From Arenibacter aquaticus (GTDB lineage: Bacteria > Bacteroidota > Bacteroidia > Flavobacteriales > Flavobacteriaceae): 64,000 nucleotides of DNA. This document shows positions 1 to 7,764 of the stretch, one piece after another. The translations under genes were made by a program, and so were the position numbers. Under the pieces are notes generated by a model that worked only from the letters and a program-made list of their open reading frames with translations, was not told where the DNA came from and searched no databases. Each line of letters starts with the position of its first letter. The first letter of the stretch is position 1. The DNA lies in assembly GCF_003957295.1 (NCBI RefSeq), contig NZ_RQPJ01000014.1, positions 194,060 to 258,059 of the forward strand, read 5' to 3'.

Positions 1-1
1 A

Positions 2-130
2 AAAGCCACTTTTGTAACACCAACCGAAGAAGGCCCTTATCGCATTTTTGCCTATATCTCGGATAATGAAGGAAATTTTGCAACAACAAACACTCCATTT
101 TACGTTTTAAACCCCAGTACCCAAAAATGA
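2..130 (+). CDS. C-terminal end of an unseen gene, probably a glycan-active protein
   Basis: An open frame enters from the left edge and ends in TGA at 128-130, giving 42 residues with the core YRIFAYISD and a final PFYVL strand. The stop overlaps the ATG of the next gene (ATGA), so the two are very likely translationally coupled in one operon. The short beta-strand pattern resembles the Ig-like tail at the end of the following 1266-residue protein (YRLHLAMIHD), which suggests that the missing gene carries a similar C-terminal module. The function cannot be told from this fragment. Confidence 0.75.
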   Translation, partial: KATFVTPTEEGPYRIFAYISDNEGNFATTNTPFYVLNPSTQK

Positions 131-3100
131 TCAACACCCCTACCCCTAAAGAGAAATTAACACTTCGGATATTAATTGTTCTAGGGTTGATTAGTATTCT
201 AAACTTCCTCTATTGGTTTGTGCAACCACAACTCATAGGGGATCAATTATTATTTGGGTTACTTATAGTCCCAATAGTTTTTGATAGTTTACGTATGGTT
301 TATATATGGTACCATTACTGGGACATTTCCGTTCCAAAAAAACCCACCCTTACCAAAACCTTGACCGCCGACGTTTTCACTACCTATTTCCCAGGCGAAC
401 CTTATGATATGGTGCAGGAAACATTATTGGCCATTCAAAGGATAAAATATCCCCATACGACCTATTTATGTGATGAGGCCAATGATCCAATACTCAAGGA
501 ATTTTGCTTAAAACATAATATAATCCATGTTACGAGGAACAACAGAATAGATGCCAAGGCCGGGAACATTAACAATGCACTGCGACAAGCAAGCGGTGAC
601 ATATGCCTAATATTGGATCCCGACCATGTTCCCCGTGAAAATTTTTTAGATGAAATAGTACCTTATTTTGAGGATGACTCCATAGGCTTTGTTCAATCCG
701 TTCAGGCCTACTATAATATTGAAGAATCCTTAGTAGCCAGGGGTGCAGCCGAACAAACCTTCCATTTTTACGGTCCGGTTATGATGACAATGAATTCCTA
801 TGGCACCGTAAATGCCATAGGAGCCAACTGTGTATTTAGGCGAAAAGCCCTAGATTCCATTGGAGGGCATGCTGCCGGCCTTTCCGAGGATATGCACACT
901 GCCATGCAGCTACACGCAAAAGGTTGGAAATCTATATACGTCCCAGAGGTATTTAGCAAAGGATTGGTACCAGCCTCCTTAACCGCTTACTACAAACAAC
1001 AGTTAAAATGGTCCCGGGGCACCATGGAGCTACTAGTTTCGGTTTATCCAAAATTGTTTAAAAACTTTACTTGGCGCCAAAAAGTACATTACGGGGTATT
1101 ACCCTTCCATTATCTGTCTGGATTTATATATATGATCAGTTTCCTGATTCCAATTATCTCACTATTCAAGGCAGCTACTCCCTGGAACGGGAATGTAATA
1201 AATTTTGGATTACTCTTCCTACCCATTTTTGCCTGTATCCTTGGAATAAGGTTTTATGTCCAACGCTGGGTAATGTATAAAAGTGAACGAGGCATACATC
1301 TCGTGGGCGGACTCTTACTTACCGCTACCTGGTGGGTATTCATTATTGGTTGTATATATACTTTTATTAGAAAAAAAGTACCCTACTTACCTACTCCAAA
1401 AGAAGACAAGGAACGTAGCAGTTGGAAAATCTTGGTTCCTAATTTAGTAGTCGCCATTATATCCGTGGGCGCAGCTATATACGGACTATCTATAGATTTC
1501 ACTCCGTTTTCCATGTTCATGGCCGGATTTGCACTTCTAAACGCCCTATTTATGTCATACACCTTGGTTTTCGCCTACGAAAAGCAGAAGCCTATAAAAC
1601 AACTAACCCAGCCAGTTACAGAAAGTAAGTCACTATTTAATTCTATAAAAAGCAACAGTTTTAAACTTTGGAGAAAAGCGGCACTTCCCGTTGTAGCTGT
1701 GTTTTTTTTAGTTAGTGGATTCCAATTTTATTACAATGATTACATAAAATGGGAAGGCTCCACTGCCGAAATCCAGGATAAGCCAAAATTCAACTACCTA
1801 GGAATATTCTTGCCTAAAAAGGACAATGGTATAAGTAACTTAAAAGCTATTTCCTCTATTTCAAATGAAATTGACAAAAACTTCGATATCATTTCCCTTT
1901 ATTTGGCTTGGGATCAGGATATGGATAAAGGCTTTCCAAAAACCTTGTTGGACTCTATTTATGAACAAAAATCAATTCCCATGCTTACTTGGGAACCTTG
2001 GCTAACCAACTTTGATACCGCCACAACCAAAAACAAACACGTTTTCTCCCTGATAAAAGAGGGCTATTTTGATTATTACCTCAAGGACTTTGCCCTTCGC
2101 TTAAAAAGATTAGAACGACCCGTTTTCATAAGGTTTGCACATGAGTTTGACAACCCCTTCTATCCATGGTATAGCAAGGAGGAACATGCGAACACTCAAT
2201 TTAAAGATGCTTGGCGATATGTTTATGAAATATTTAAGCAGCAACAAGCCAACAATGTAATATGGGTTTGGAACCCATGGACTCCTGATAATGTTGCCAC
2301 TTTTTATCCCGGTAAGGAATATGTTGATTGGATTGGAGTGAATATCCTAAACTACTACCATCACAACTCTAGCGATACCCCCACCGACTTTAAGGACTTA
2401 TACCAACCTTTTCATGAAGAATTCAAAGGTTTGACTGAAACACCGGTTATGATTTCAGAGTTTGGGTGCCTCAACCACAACAGGGAATATCAAAATAACT
2501 GGTTCAACAAAGCCTATCGGGACATTAAAGCTGAATTCCAAGAAATAAGATCTTTGGTCTATTTTAACAGCAATGTGGATGATAATTGGCCAAGCAATTC
2601 TCAAGGTGAAGGGTATTTAGACTGGACAATAGCCAACAATAAGCTCATGAAAAACAGTCTGGGTCAAAAAAAGGCCCCTGATTACATACTGGGACCCCTT
2701 CCACCATTGACCACCAATAAGCAGCCGGAACAGAACATGCAAATGGCGCTAAAAAACATAAAAGGAATTAACTTAAAGAAAGGACATGACTGGAATAAAG
2801 ATTATCATATATTAGATCGCAGGAATTTGTTATGGGATTTTGACCAGTTTATATCTCTAGGAATAAATACTATTAAATATATTGATAACAACATCTATGA
2901 CTATAATGTTTTAACGATAAGTAAAGAAAAGAAACTTAATATTTCATACGGATTTTGGATTCCTGAAAACCTCGATTTTGTAAACGATTCAGTAGGAAAG
3001 GCTAAATTAGCGAAACATATCTTACGCAAGATAGAGAAACACAAACACCAGGACCACATAGTTAGCTGGAACCTCTTAAACGACGTCCTGTACCGCCAAG

Positions 3101-3927
3101 GCACCTATTTCAATAAACCCGAAAGCCTATATCAAAAAAAGGCTTATATAATTTGGCTAAAACAATTGGTCAAGGACATTAAAAATACTGATAACCAAAG
3201 ACCCTTAACCATAGATTTGGAGGTAAATGGGCTCGCATATGAAAATATAAAATTATTGACAGATCTTGTCCCTAATTGGGATGGTCTGGGATTGGTTATT
3301 AAAGAAGATCACTTTTTGACTACCTTAACAAGCTATCTGAAAAAAAACAATATACCGTACATCTATAGCGATATAAGTGTTGAAGAGCTTTCACAATTCA
3401 AGGACATCCCAGAGAAAGTACCATATTTTATTACTGCTTGGCAAGATCAACACCAAAGCAATAAGGTGAATTTTCAGGGACTGATTGATAGAAAGAAAAA
3501 ACATAAAGCTGATTTTTATAAATTACGGCAAATCATCAAAAAAACAAAAGAAGTAATACCGCAGAAAAAAGTTGCCATTTTAAAACCGGCTAACCTACTC
3601 TATGACCATCAAACCCAAAACTACCAAGCCATGGTGTACGACAGTATTAAAGGATGGACACCTGGCCAACAGCTAAATAATCTAAAATTTGAATGGGCAT
3701 TGGTTAAATGTGACTCCTACGGAAATTTCCTTTCTATAAAAGAAGTTGGGGACGGCCCTGAGCTTTCACTGGAAATACCAGAGAAACACGAGCTTTATAG
3801 GCTACATCTAGCAATGATCCATGACAATAAGATTAGCAGCAGCATCACAGAGCTCCATACACCTCTACTGCAGGATAAAAACATAAAAACCGACCAAATA
3901 ACACACTATAAAAATCTAAAAGAGTAA
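127..3927 (+). CDS. Membrane GT2 glycan synthase fused to GH26-like and GH2-like modules
   Basis: This 1266-residue protein has three parts. Residues 1-540 are a cellulose-synthase-like GT2 enzyme: two membrane helices (about 15-33, 39-58), a cytoplasmic GT-A domain with D116, DPDH (164-167), SED (253-255) and QQLKW (291-295), then about six more helices to 533. No PilZ domain is visible. Residues 555-850 are GH26-like, with RFAHEF (probable acid/base E673) and ISEFG (probable nucleophile E778), on the far side of the membrane. Residues 880-1140 resemble a GH2-type TIM barrel, but the usual NE pair reads ND (985-986); an Ig-like tail follows. By family knowledge the GT2 part would polymerise and extrude a beta-glycan from a sugar nucleotide, and the GH26 part would cut or trim it. 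The polymer (mannan, glucan or other) is unknown. Translation starts at the ATG overlapping the previous stop. Confidence 0.85.
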   Translation: MINTPTPKEKLTLRILIVLGLISILNFLYWFVQPQLIGDQLLFGLLIVPIVFDSLRMVYIWYHYWDISVPKKPTLTKTLTADVFTTYFPGEPYDMVQETLLAIQRIKYPHTTYLCDEANDPILKEFCLKHNIIHVTRNNRIDAKAGNINNALRQASGDICLILDPDHVPRENFLDEIVPYFEDDSIGFVQSVQAYYNIEESLVARGAAEQTFHFYGPVMMTMNSYGTVNAIGANCVFRRKALDSIGGHAAGLSEDMHTAMQLHAKGWKSIYVPEVFSKGLVPASLTAYYKQQLKWSRGTMELLVSVYPKLFKNFTWRQKVHYGVLPFHYLSGFIYMISFLIPIISLFKAATPWNGNVINFGLLFLPIFACILGIRFYVQRWVMYKSERGIHLVGGLLLTATWWVFIIGCIYTFIRKKVPYLPTPKEDKERSSWKILVPNLVVAIISVGAAIYGLSIDFTPFSMFMAGFALLNALFMSYTLVFAYEKQKPIKQLTQPVTESKSLFNSIKSNSFKLWRKAALPVVAVFFLVSGFQFYYNDYIKWEGSTAEIQDKPKFNYLGIFLPKKDNGISNLKAISSISNEIDKNFDIISLYLAWDQDMDKGFPKTLLDSIYEQKSIPMLTWEPWLTNFDTATTKNKHVFSLIKEGYFDYYLKDFALRLKRLERPVFIRFAHEFDNPFYPWYSKEEHANTQFKDAWRYVYEIFKQQQANNVIWVWNPWTPDNVATFYPGKEYVDWIGVNILNYYHHNSSDTPTDFKDLYQPFHEEFKGLTETPVMISEFGCLNHNREYQNNWFNKAYRDIKAEFQEIRSLVYFNSNVDDNWPSNSQGEGYLDWTIANNKLMKNSLGQKKAPDYILGPLPPLTTNKQPEQNMQMALKNIKGINLKKGHDWNKDYHILDRRNLLWDFDQFISLGINTIKYIDNNIYDYNVLTISKEKKLNISYGFWIPENLDFVNDSVGKAKLAKHILRKIEKHKHQDHIVSWNLLNDVLYRQGTYFNKPESLYQKKAYIIWLKQLVKDIKNTDNQRPLTIDLEVNGLAYENIKLLTDLVPNWDGLGLVIKEDHFLTTLTSYLKKNNIPYIYSDISVEELSQFKDIPEKVPYFITAWQDQHQSNKVNFQGLIDRKKKHKADFYKLRQIIKKTKEVIPQKKVAILKPANLLYDHQTQNYQAMVYDSIKGWTPGQQLNNLKFEWALVKCDSYGNFLSIKEVGDGPELSLEIPEKHELYRLHLAMIHDNKISSSITELHTPLLQDKNIKTDQITHYKNLKE

Positions 3928-4014
3928 TATATTTTTATATAGGTTCTGTAATACACAGTTACCTCCCAATGATGGTTTTTTAATGCGGCATTCAGATTAA
4001 AACCCTCCTGTATT

Positions 4015-4956
4015 TTATCCTTTTGGCAAGAATACTTCTGCCATCATACAACGTGCACTCCCCCCTCCACAAGTTTCAATGGTATCCAAGGAACTATGGA
4101 CAATTTCGCAATGGGCTTTCAATTTTTCCAACTGCACCTGCGATAGACTGTCATGAGCCGCTGTGCTCATGGCCAAATAGCGTCTGTCACCCATTCCCAT
4201 TACTTGAAGCATATTGCCTGCAAAATGGTGCATTTGCTGCTCCGTAATAGCTATTATCTCCTTCCCGTCTTGCTTTAGATGGGAAACTACATTCTTTTTT
4301 TCTTTCTTATCGTCTATGCTATCCAAACAAATTACCGCAAAAGCCTCACCCAAACACATCATTACATTGGTATGATATATGGGTTGCCTACCACCTGCAA
4401 CCGATTGATTTGCAGTAAATACCACAGGGGTATATTCAAAGTCTTCACAAAACTCAATAAACAATTCTTCATCAGCCCTCGCTGACAAGGCACAATACGC
4501 TTTTTCATTGACCCTATCCAAGACAATACTCCCCGTACCCTCCAAGTAGAACCCCTCTTCCTCAGCAGAGGTATAGTCCATAATATTTTCTATAATATAC
4601 CCTCTCTGTTCCAAAAGATCCAGAATATCCTCCCTTCTCTCCCGTCTTCTATTTTCTGCAAACATTGGATACAGGCCTACCGTACCATCTTCATGGAAAG
4701 AAACCCAATTATTTGGAAAAATGGAATCTGGAGCCTCCAATTCTTTCCTGTCGTCCACAACAATAACATTAACCCCCTTTTCCCTTAAAACCGTAACAAA
4801 AGCATCAAATTCCTGTTGGGCCTTCTCATTAATTTCTTGATTTTTTAAATCCAGATCCTCTTGAAAATAATTGTTGACTGCGGTTTGTTCGTTCATTCTA
4901 AAATTCACGGGACGCACCATTAAAATAGTATTGGCAATTTGCATATTAGCTTTCAT
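4015..4956 (-). CDS. ctlX: CtlX-type amidinohydrolase (citrulline utilisation hydrolase family)
   Basis: This 313-residue protein belongs to the guanidino-group-modifying superfamily with the alpha/beta propeller fold. It shows FPNNW (80-84), a glutamate in the LEGTGS segment (138-143), IYHTN with H195, and the C-terminal cysteine C303 in GGGSARC, the expected nucleophile. Relatives (CtlX) are reported around citrulline or arginine use; the exact substrate is not set by sequence. The length is normal for the family. It is transcribed from its own promoter at about 5000-5027, 392 nt downstream of a second enzyme of the same fold. Intracellular; no signal peptide. Confidence 0.8.
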   Translation of the reverse strand: MKANMQIANTILMVRPVNFRMNEQTAVNNYFQEDLDLKNQEINEKAQQEFDAFVTVLREKGVNVIVVDDRKELEAPDSIFPNNWVSFHEDGTVGLYPMFAENRRRERREDILDLLEQRGYIIENIMDYTSAEEEGFYLEGTGSIVLDRVNEKAYCALSARADEELFIEFCEDFEYTPVVFTANQSVAGGRQPIYHTNVMMCLGEAFAVICLDSIDDKKEKKNVVSHLKQDGKEIIAITEQQMHHFAGNMLQVMGMGDRRYLAMSTAAHDSLSQVQLEKLKAHCEIVHSSLDTIETCGGGSARCMMAEVFLPKG

Positions 4957-4999
4957 TTTTCAAGATAAGGGCCAACAAAGACCACTTATTAAATTTGCA

Positions 5000-5027
5000 C
5001 AAAATTAGTGTATTTAAACTAGGACAA
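5000..5027 (-). promoter_or_regulatory. Probable promoter of ctlX
   Basis: On the minus strand TAATTTTG (5007-5000) fits the Bacteroidota -7 box TAnnTTTG exactly. A TTG lies upstream (5027-5025) after 17 nt, slightly shorter than the usual 19-21. Transcription would begin near 4993, leaving a leader of roughly 37 nt. Confidence 0.45.
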
Positions 5028-5186
5028 CCGTTTCCCATGCTTAAAAAAGAAGGAAAAAAAACCTTAATTGATAGAAAACATACCCTTCAAAGGCTACCTA
5101 AATGGCAATAGTAAAGATACCGACATAAGGAGAATTCGGGTTAAAATCAAAAGTAAACAACTAACAAGACACATAATGATATCTAT

Positions 5187-5249
5187 TGAAGAGTACTGCT
5201 GCCAGAAGGCTTTTGACACTTGTATATTTAAGCTAAGACTTACTCTTCA
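5187..5249. repeat. 9-bp inverted repeat between the two amidinohydrolase genes
   Basis: The arms TGAAGAGTA and TACTCTTCA are perfectly complementary across a 45-nt spacer. No T-run follows, so this is not a standard terminator on either strand. Its function is unknown. Confidence 0.4.
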
Positions 5250-5348
5250 GCCTTATTGCAGAATGCAAGCTTCTTCTGCCAAAAATATCTTAGCGGAACA
5301 CCTATAATTTAAAATGTATGACATTAAAATTAACAACGGCAGGTCATC

Positions 5349-6263
5349 TTAATCCCTGACTAGAGGCAAGGTACTACAACGCAATAGCCCTTCTTGTTTA
5401 CTAATTTCGGCATAGGGTATTTCCTCTACAATAAATTCCCTTTCCCTTAGCCAATTGTTAAGTCTGGTAAATTTGCGCTCCGAGACCACTACTTTAGGGG
5501 AGATTGAAAAAACATTGCTCATCATTTGATACATCTCTTCTTTGTTGATTTCAAAAACTTGGTCCTTGCCAAAAAAATCTAATAACCAATAGTACTCCTC
5601 TTCCTTTAAAAACCCATTCTTATGTAATATGGCCATATTCTTTCCAATGGGTTGAAAGCAACAATCCAGATGCAGTGCATTTTCCTTGGCATTAGTATTG
5701 GATTTACGAAGTTCAAAGGCCTTCACCTTTTTATGGGGAAATGTTTGGGCAATAAACCGAACTGCTTCCTTATTGGTACGGGCTGTTATATAATCTGCAT
5801 AGTCGGTACCCGTATAGGTTCCCATAAAAATATATTCTCCCCAAGGCATAACGTCACCACCCTCTATATGTACCTGTTGAGGCGGATGTATTATCTGATC
5901 CTCATCTATTTTATTAAGCACGTATTTTATGGCCTCAAACTCCTTTTCCCTATCGGGCAAAATATTTGCCTTCACCAATTTGTCTTCTATAACAAAAGCA
6001 ATGTCCCTAGTAAATATCTGATTACAGTCCTTTAACACCCTTGGCCTAAAAACCTGTACATCATATTTGGCGAACACCTTGGCAAAGGCGTCCATTTCCT
6101 TCACCATGTCCTCTTCTTTCGGATAGGTCCCAGCCAATATATGCTCCATTGATTTAGGATCATAAGCCTCCTCAAGTTTTGGAATCGGACCGCAACTTTT
6201 GGCCGTTCCCAATACCACTGATCTCAAGCGCGAGGTTTCATCCTGTATATTCAACTTTAGCAT
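5349..6263 (-). CDS. DDAH/arginine-deiminase-like amidinohydrolase
   Basis: A 304-residue protein of the amidinotransferase/dimethylarginine dimethylaminohydrolase fold. Visible motifs are FTRD (84-87), HIEGGD (132-137), HLD with H198 and D200, and the C-terminal nucleophile C296 in LLRCSTLP. These match the Cys-His-Glu/Asp machinery that hydrolyses or transfers guanidino groups through a thiouronium intermediate. Its paralogue CtlX lies just downstream, so both may act on arginine-related metabolites. The gene starts 101 nt after the gltA stop, across a terminator, and has its own -7 box at 6278-6285. Exact substrate unknown. Confidence 0.75.
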   Translation of the reverse strand: MLKLNIQDETSRLRSVVLGTAKSCGPIPKLEEAYDPKSMEHILAGTYPKEEDMVKEMDAFAKVFAKYDVQVFRPRVLKDCNQIFTRDIAFVIEDKLVKANILPDREKEFEAIKYVLNKIDEDQIIHPPQQVHIEGGDVMPWGEYIFMGTYTGTDYADYITARTNKEAVRFIAQTFPHKKVKAFELRKSNTNAKENALHLDCCFQPIGKNMAILHKNGFLKEEEYYWLLDFFGKDQVFEINKEEMYQMMSNVFSISPKVVVSERKFTRLNNWLREREFIVEEIPYAEISKQEGLLRCSTLPLVRD

Positions 6264-6277
6264 AAATGATTTTTATG

Positions 6278-6285
6278 TAAAGATA
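6278..6285 (-). promoter_or_regulatory. -7 box of the DDAH-like gene
   Basis: TATCTTTA on the minus strand matches TAnnTTTG in seven of eight positions and would give a leader of only about 10 nt. No clear -33 box is seen. Confidence 0.35.
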
Positions 6286-6306
6286 GAAATACTAATGACG
6301 ATAAAT

Positions 6307-6347
6307 AAAAAACTGCCCTAAGTATAAAATATACCAAGGACAGTTTT
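6307..6347 (-). terminator. Terminator after gltA
   Basis: An imperfect hairpin pairs AAAACTG with CAGTTTT and has an inner TATA/TATA stem. On the minus strand the right arm runs into a T-rich tract. It sits just after the gltA stop codon. Confidence 0.65.
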
Positions 6348-6364
6348 ACATATAATTATGCTAT

Positions 6365-7648
6365 TTATCTTTTATCCAATGGAACAAAGGATCTTATAGC
6401 TTCGCCAACATAAACCTGTCGCGGCCTACCAATTGGCTCATTCTTCAATCTCATTTCCCTCCATTGTGCTATCCACCCTGGAAGACGCCCTAAGGCAAAC
6501 ATTACGGTAAACATTTCCGTAGGAATGCCCAAGGCCCTATATATTATACCTGAATAAAAATCTACGTTGGGATACAATTTACGATCTACAAAATACTTAT
6601 CCTCCAAAGCTTCTTGAGCCAAACCTTTGGCTATATCCAAAATAGGGTCTTCAATACCCAAATCACCCAAAACCTCTTCCGCAGCTTTTTTAATAATTTT
6701 AGCCCTAGGATCAAAATTCTTATACACCCTATGTCCAAATCCCATTAAACGGAACGGATCACTCTTATCCTTAGCCTTAGCCATATATTTCTTTGTATCC
6801 CCACCATCTGCCTCTATAGCTTCAAGCATTTCCAATACCGCTTGGTTGGCTCCACCGTGCAAGGGACCCCAAAGTGCACAAATACCTGCGGATATGGAAG
6901 CAAAAAGTCCGGCATGTGAAGAGCCCACAATTCGAACAGTAGATGTAGAACAGTTCTGCTCATGGTCTGCATGCAGTATCAATAACTTGTCCAGGGCATC
7001 TATAACAACCTTGTTCTTCTTATACTCTTGATTGGGTTTCTTGAACATCATTTTATGAATATTCTCTACATAACCCAAGGTGTCGTCACCGTAGTCCAAA
7101 GGCAGGCCTTTTTTCTTTCTCAAGGTCCATGCTACCAGTACAGGGAATTTTGCCAATATTCTTACAATGGCCCAATACATCTCTTTTTCCGAAGTAACGT
7201 TGACCGAGGTTGGATTAAAAGCTATCAAGGCACTGGTAAGGCTGGAAAGAACCCCCATAGGATGAGCCGATTTTGGAAAGCCGTCCAAAATCTTCTTCAT
7301 CTCCTCATCAACATGGGATTCCCCCTTTATATCCTGATGAAACTTGTCAAGTTGTTCTTGATTTGGTAATTCACCAAAAATCAATAAATAGGCAACCTCC
7401 AAAAAATCTGCCTTTTCCGCCAATTCCTCAATAGAATATCCACGATACCTTAACACCCCTTTCTCACCATCTAAAAACGTAATGGCACTTTCACAAGAGC
7501 CTGTATTTTTAAATCCTGGATCAATCGTTATCATTCCCGTGCTTGCACGCATGGTTTTGATATCTATTGCCAATTCATTTTCGGTACCTTTTATAACCGG
7601 AAACTCAAATTTCTTTCCGCTGAATTCTAATGTTGCGTTGTTCGACAT
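6365..7648 (-). CDS. gltA: Citrate synthase
   Basis: A 427-residue type II (bacterial, NADH-sensitive-type length) citrate synthase that condenses oxaloacetate and acetyl-CoA in the first step of the TCA cycle. The catalytic residues are visible: H264 in GPLHGGANQA, H306 in GFGHRVYKN and D363 in NVDFYSG; the ADHEQN segment with H229 also fits. It is a stand-alone gene with its own promoter (7679-7709) and terminator (6307-6347). The start ATG gives the usual short N-terminal beta domain. Confidence 0.97.
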   Translation of the reverse strand: MSNNATLEFSGKKFEFPVIKGTENELAIDIKTMRASTGMITIDPGFKNTGSCESAITFLDGEKGVLRYRGYSIEELAEKADFLEVAYLLIFGELPNQEQLDKFHQDIKGESHVDEEMKKILDGFPKSAHPMGVLSSLTSALIAFNPTSVNVTSEKEMYWAIVRILAKFPVLVAWTLRKKKGLPLDYGDDTLGYVENIHKMMFKKPNQEYKKNKVVIDALDKLLILHADHEQNCSTSTVRIVGSSHAGLFASISAGICALWGPLHGGANQAVLEMLEAIEADGGDTKKYMAKAKDKSDPFRLMGFGHRVYKNFDPRAKIIKKAAEEVLGDLGIEDPILDIAKGLAQEALEDKYFVDRKLYPNVDFYSGIIYRALGIPTEMFTVMFALGRLPGWIAQWREMRLKNEPIGRPRQVYVGEAIRSFVPLDKR

Positions 7649-7678
7649 TTCTAAACTTGCTATTTTTTCGATTGTCCG

Positions 7679-7709
7679 TAAAAATACTAAAAACCCCCAA
7701 GGTTAACAA
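7679..7709 (-). promoter_or_regulatory. Probable promoter of gltA
   Basis: On the minus strand a TTG (7709-7707) is followed after 20 nt by TATTTTTA (7686-7679), a seven-of-eight match to the Bacteroidota -7 box. The implied leader is about 24 nt. Confidence 0.45.
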
Positions 7710-7711
7710 TG

Positions 7712-7748
7712 GAAGATTTTTTATTTATCCAATAATTACAAAATCTTC
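7712..7748. repeat. Inverted repeat between glgA and gltA
   Basis: GAAGATTTT (7712-7720) and AAAATCTTC (7740-7748) form a perfect 9-bp dyad just past the glgA stop. It may help end glgA transcription, although no long T-run follows; it lies immediately upstream of the gltA -33 box. Confidence 0.35.
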
Positions 7749-7764
7749 TTAAAAACTTAGATTT

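Larger units (their letters stand above)
4957..5348. other. 392-nt intergenic stretch with inverted repeats
   Basis: This holds the ctlX promoter (5000-5027) and, further from ctlX, a perfect 9-bp inverted repeat (TGAAGAGTA at 5187-5195, TACTCTTCA at 5241-5249) enclosing 45 nt, followed by a smaller repeat (GCAGAA with TTCTGC, about 5259-5279). No convincing gene is present. The structured part could be the 3' end of the upstream transcript or a small RNA. Confidence 0.4.

Noticed and set aside
5068-5307. A 79-codon open frame on the plus strand between the two amidinohydrolase genes
   Set aside because: TTG start, composition unlike its neighbours, no recognisable motif, opposite strand to both flanking genes, and it overlaps the inverted repeats.
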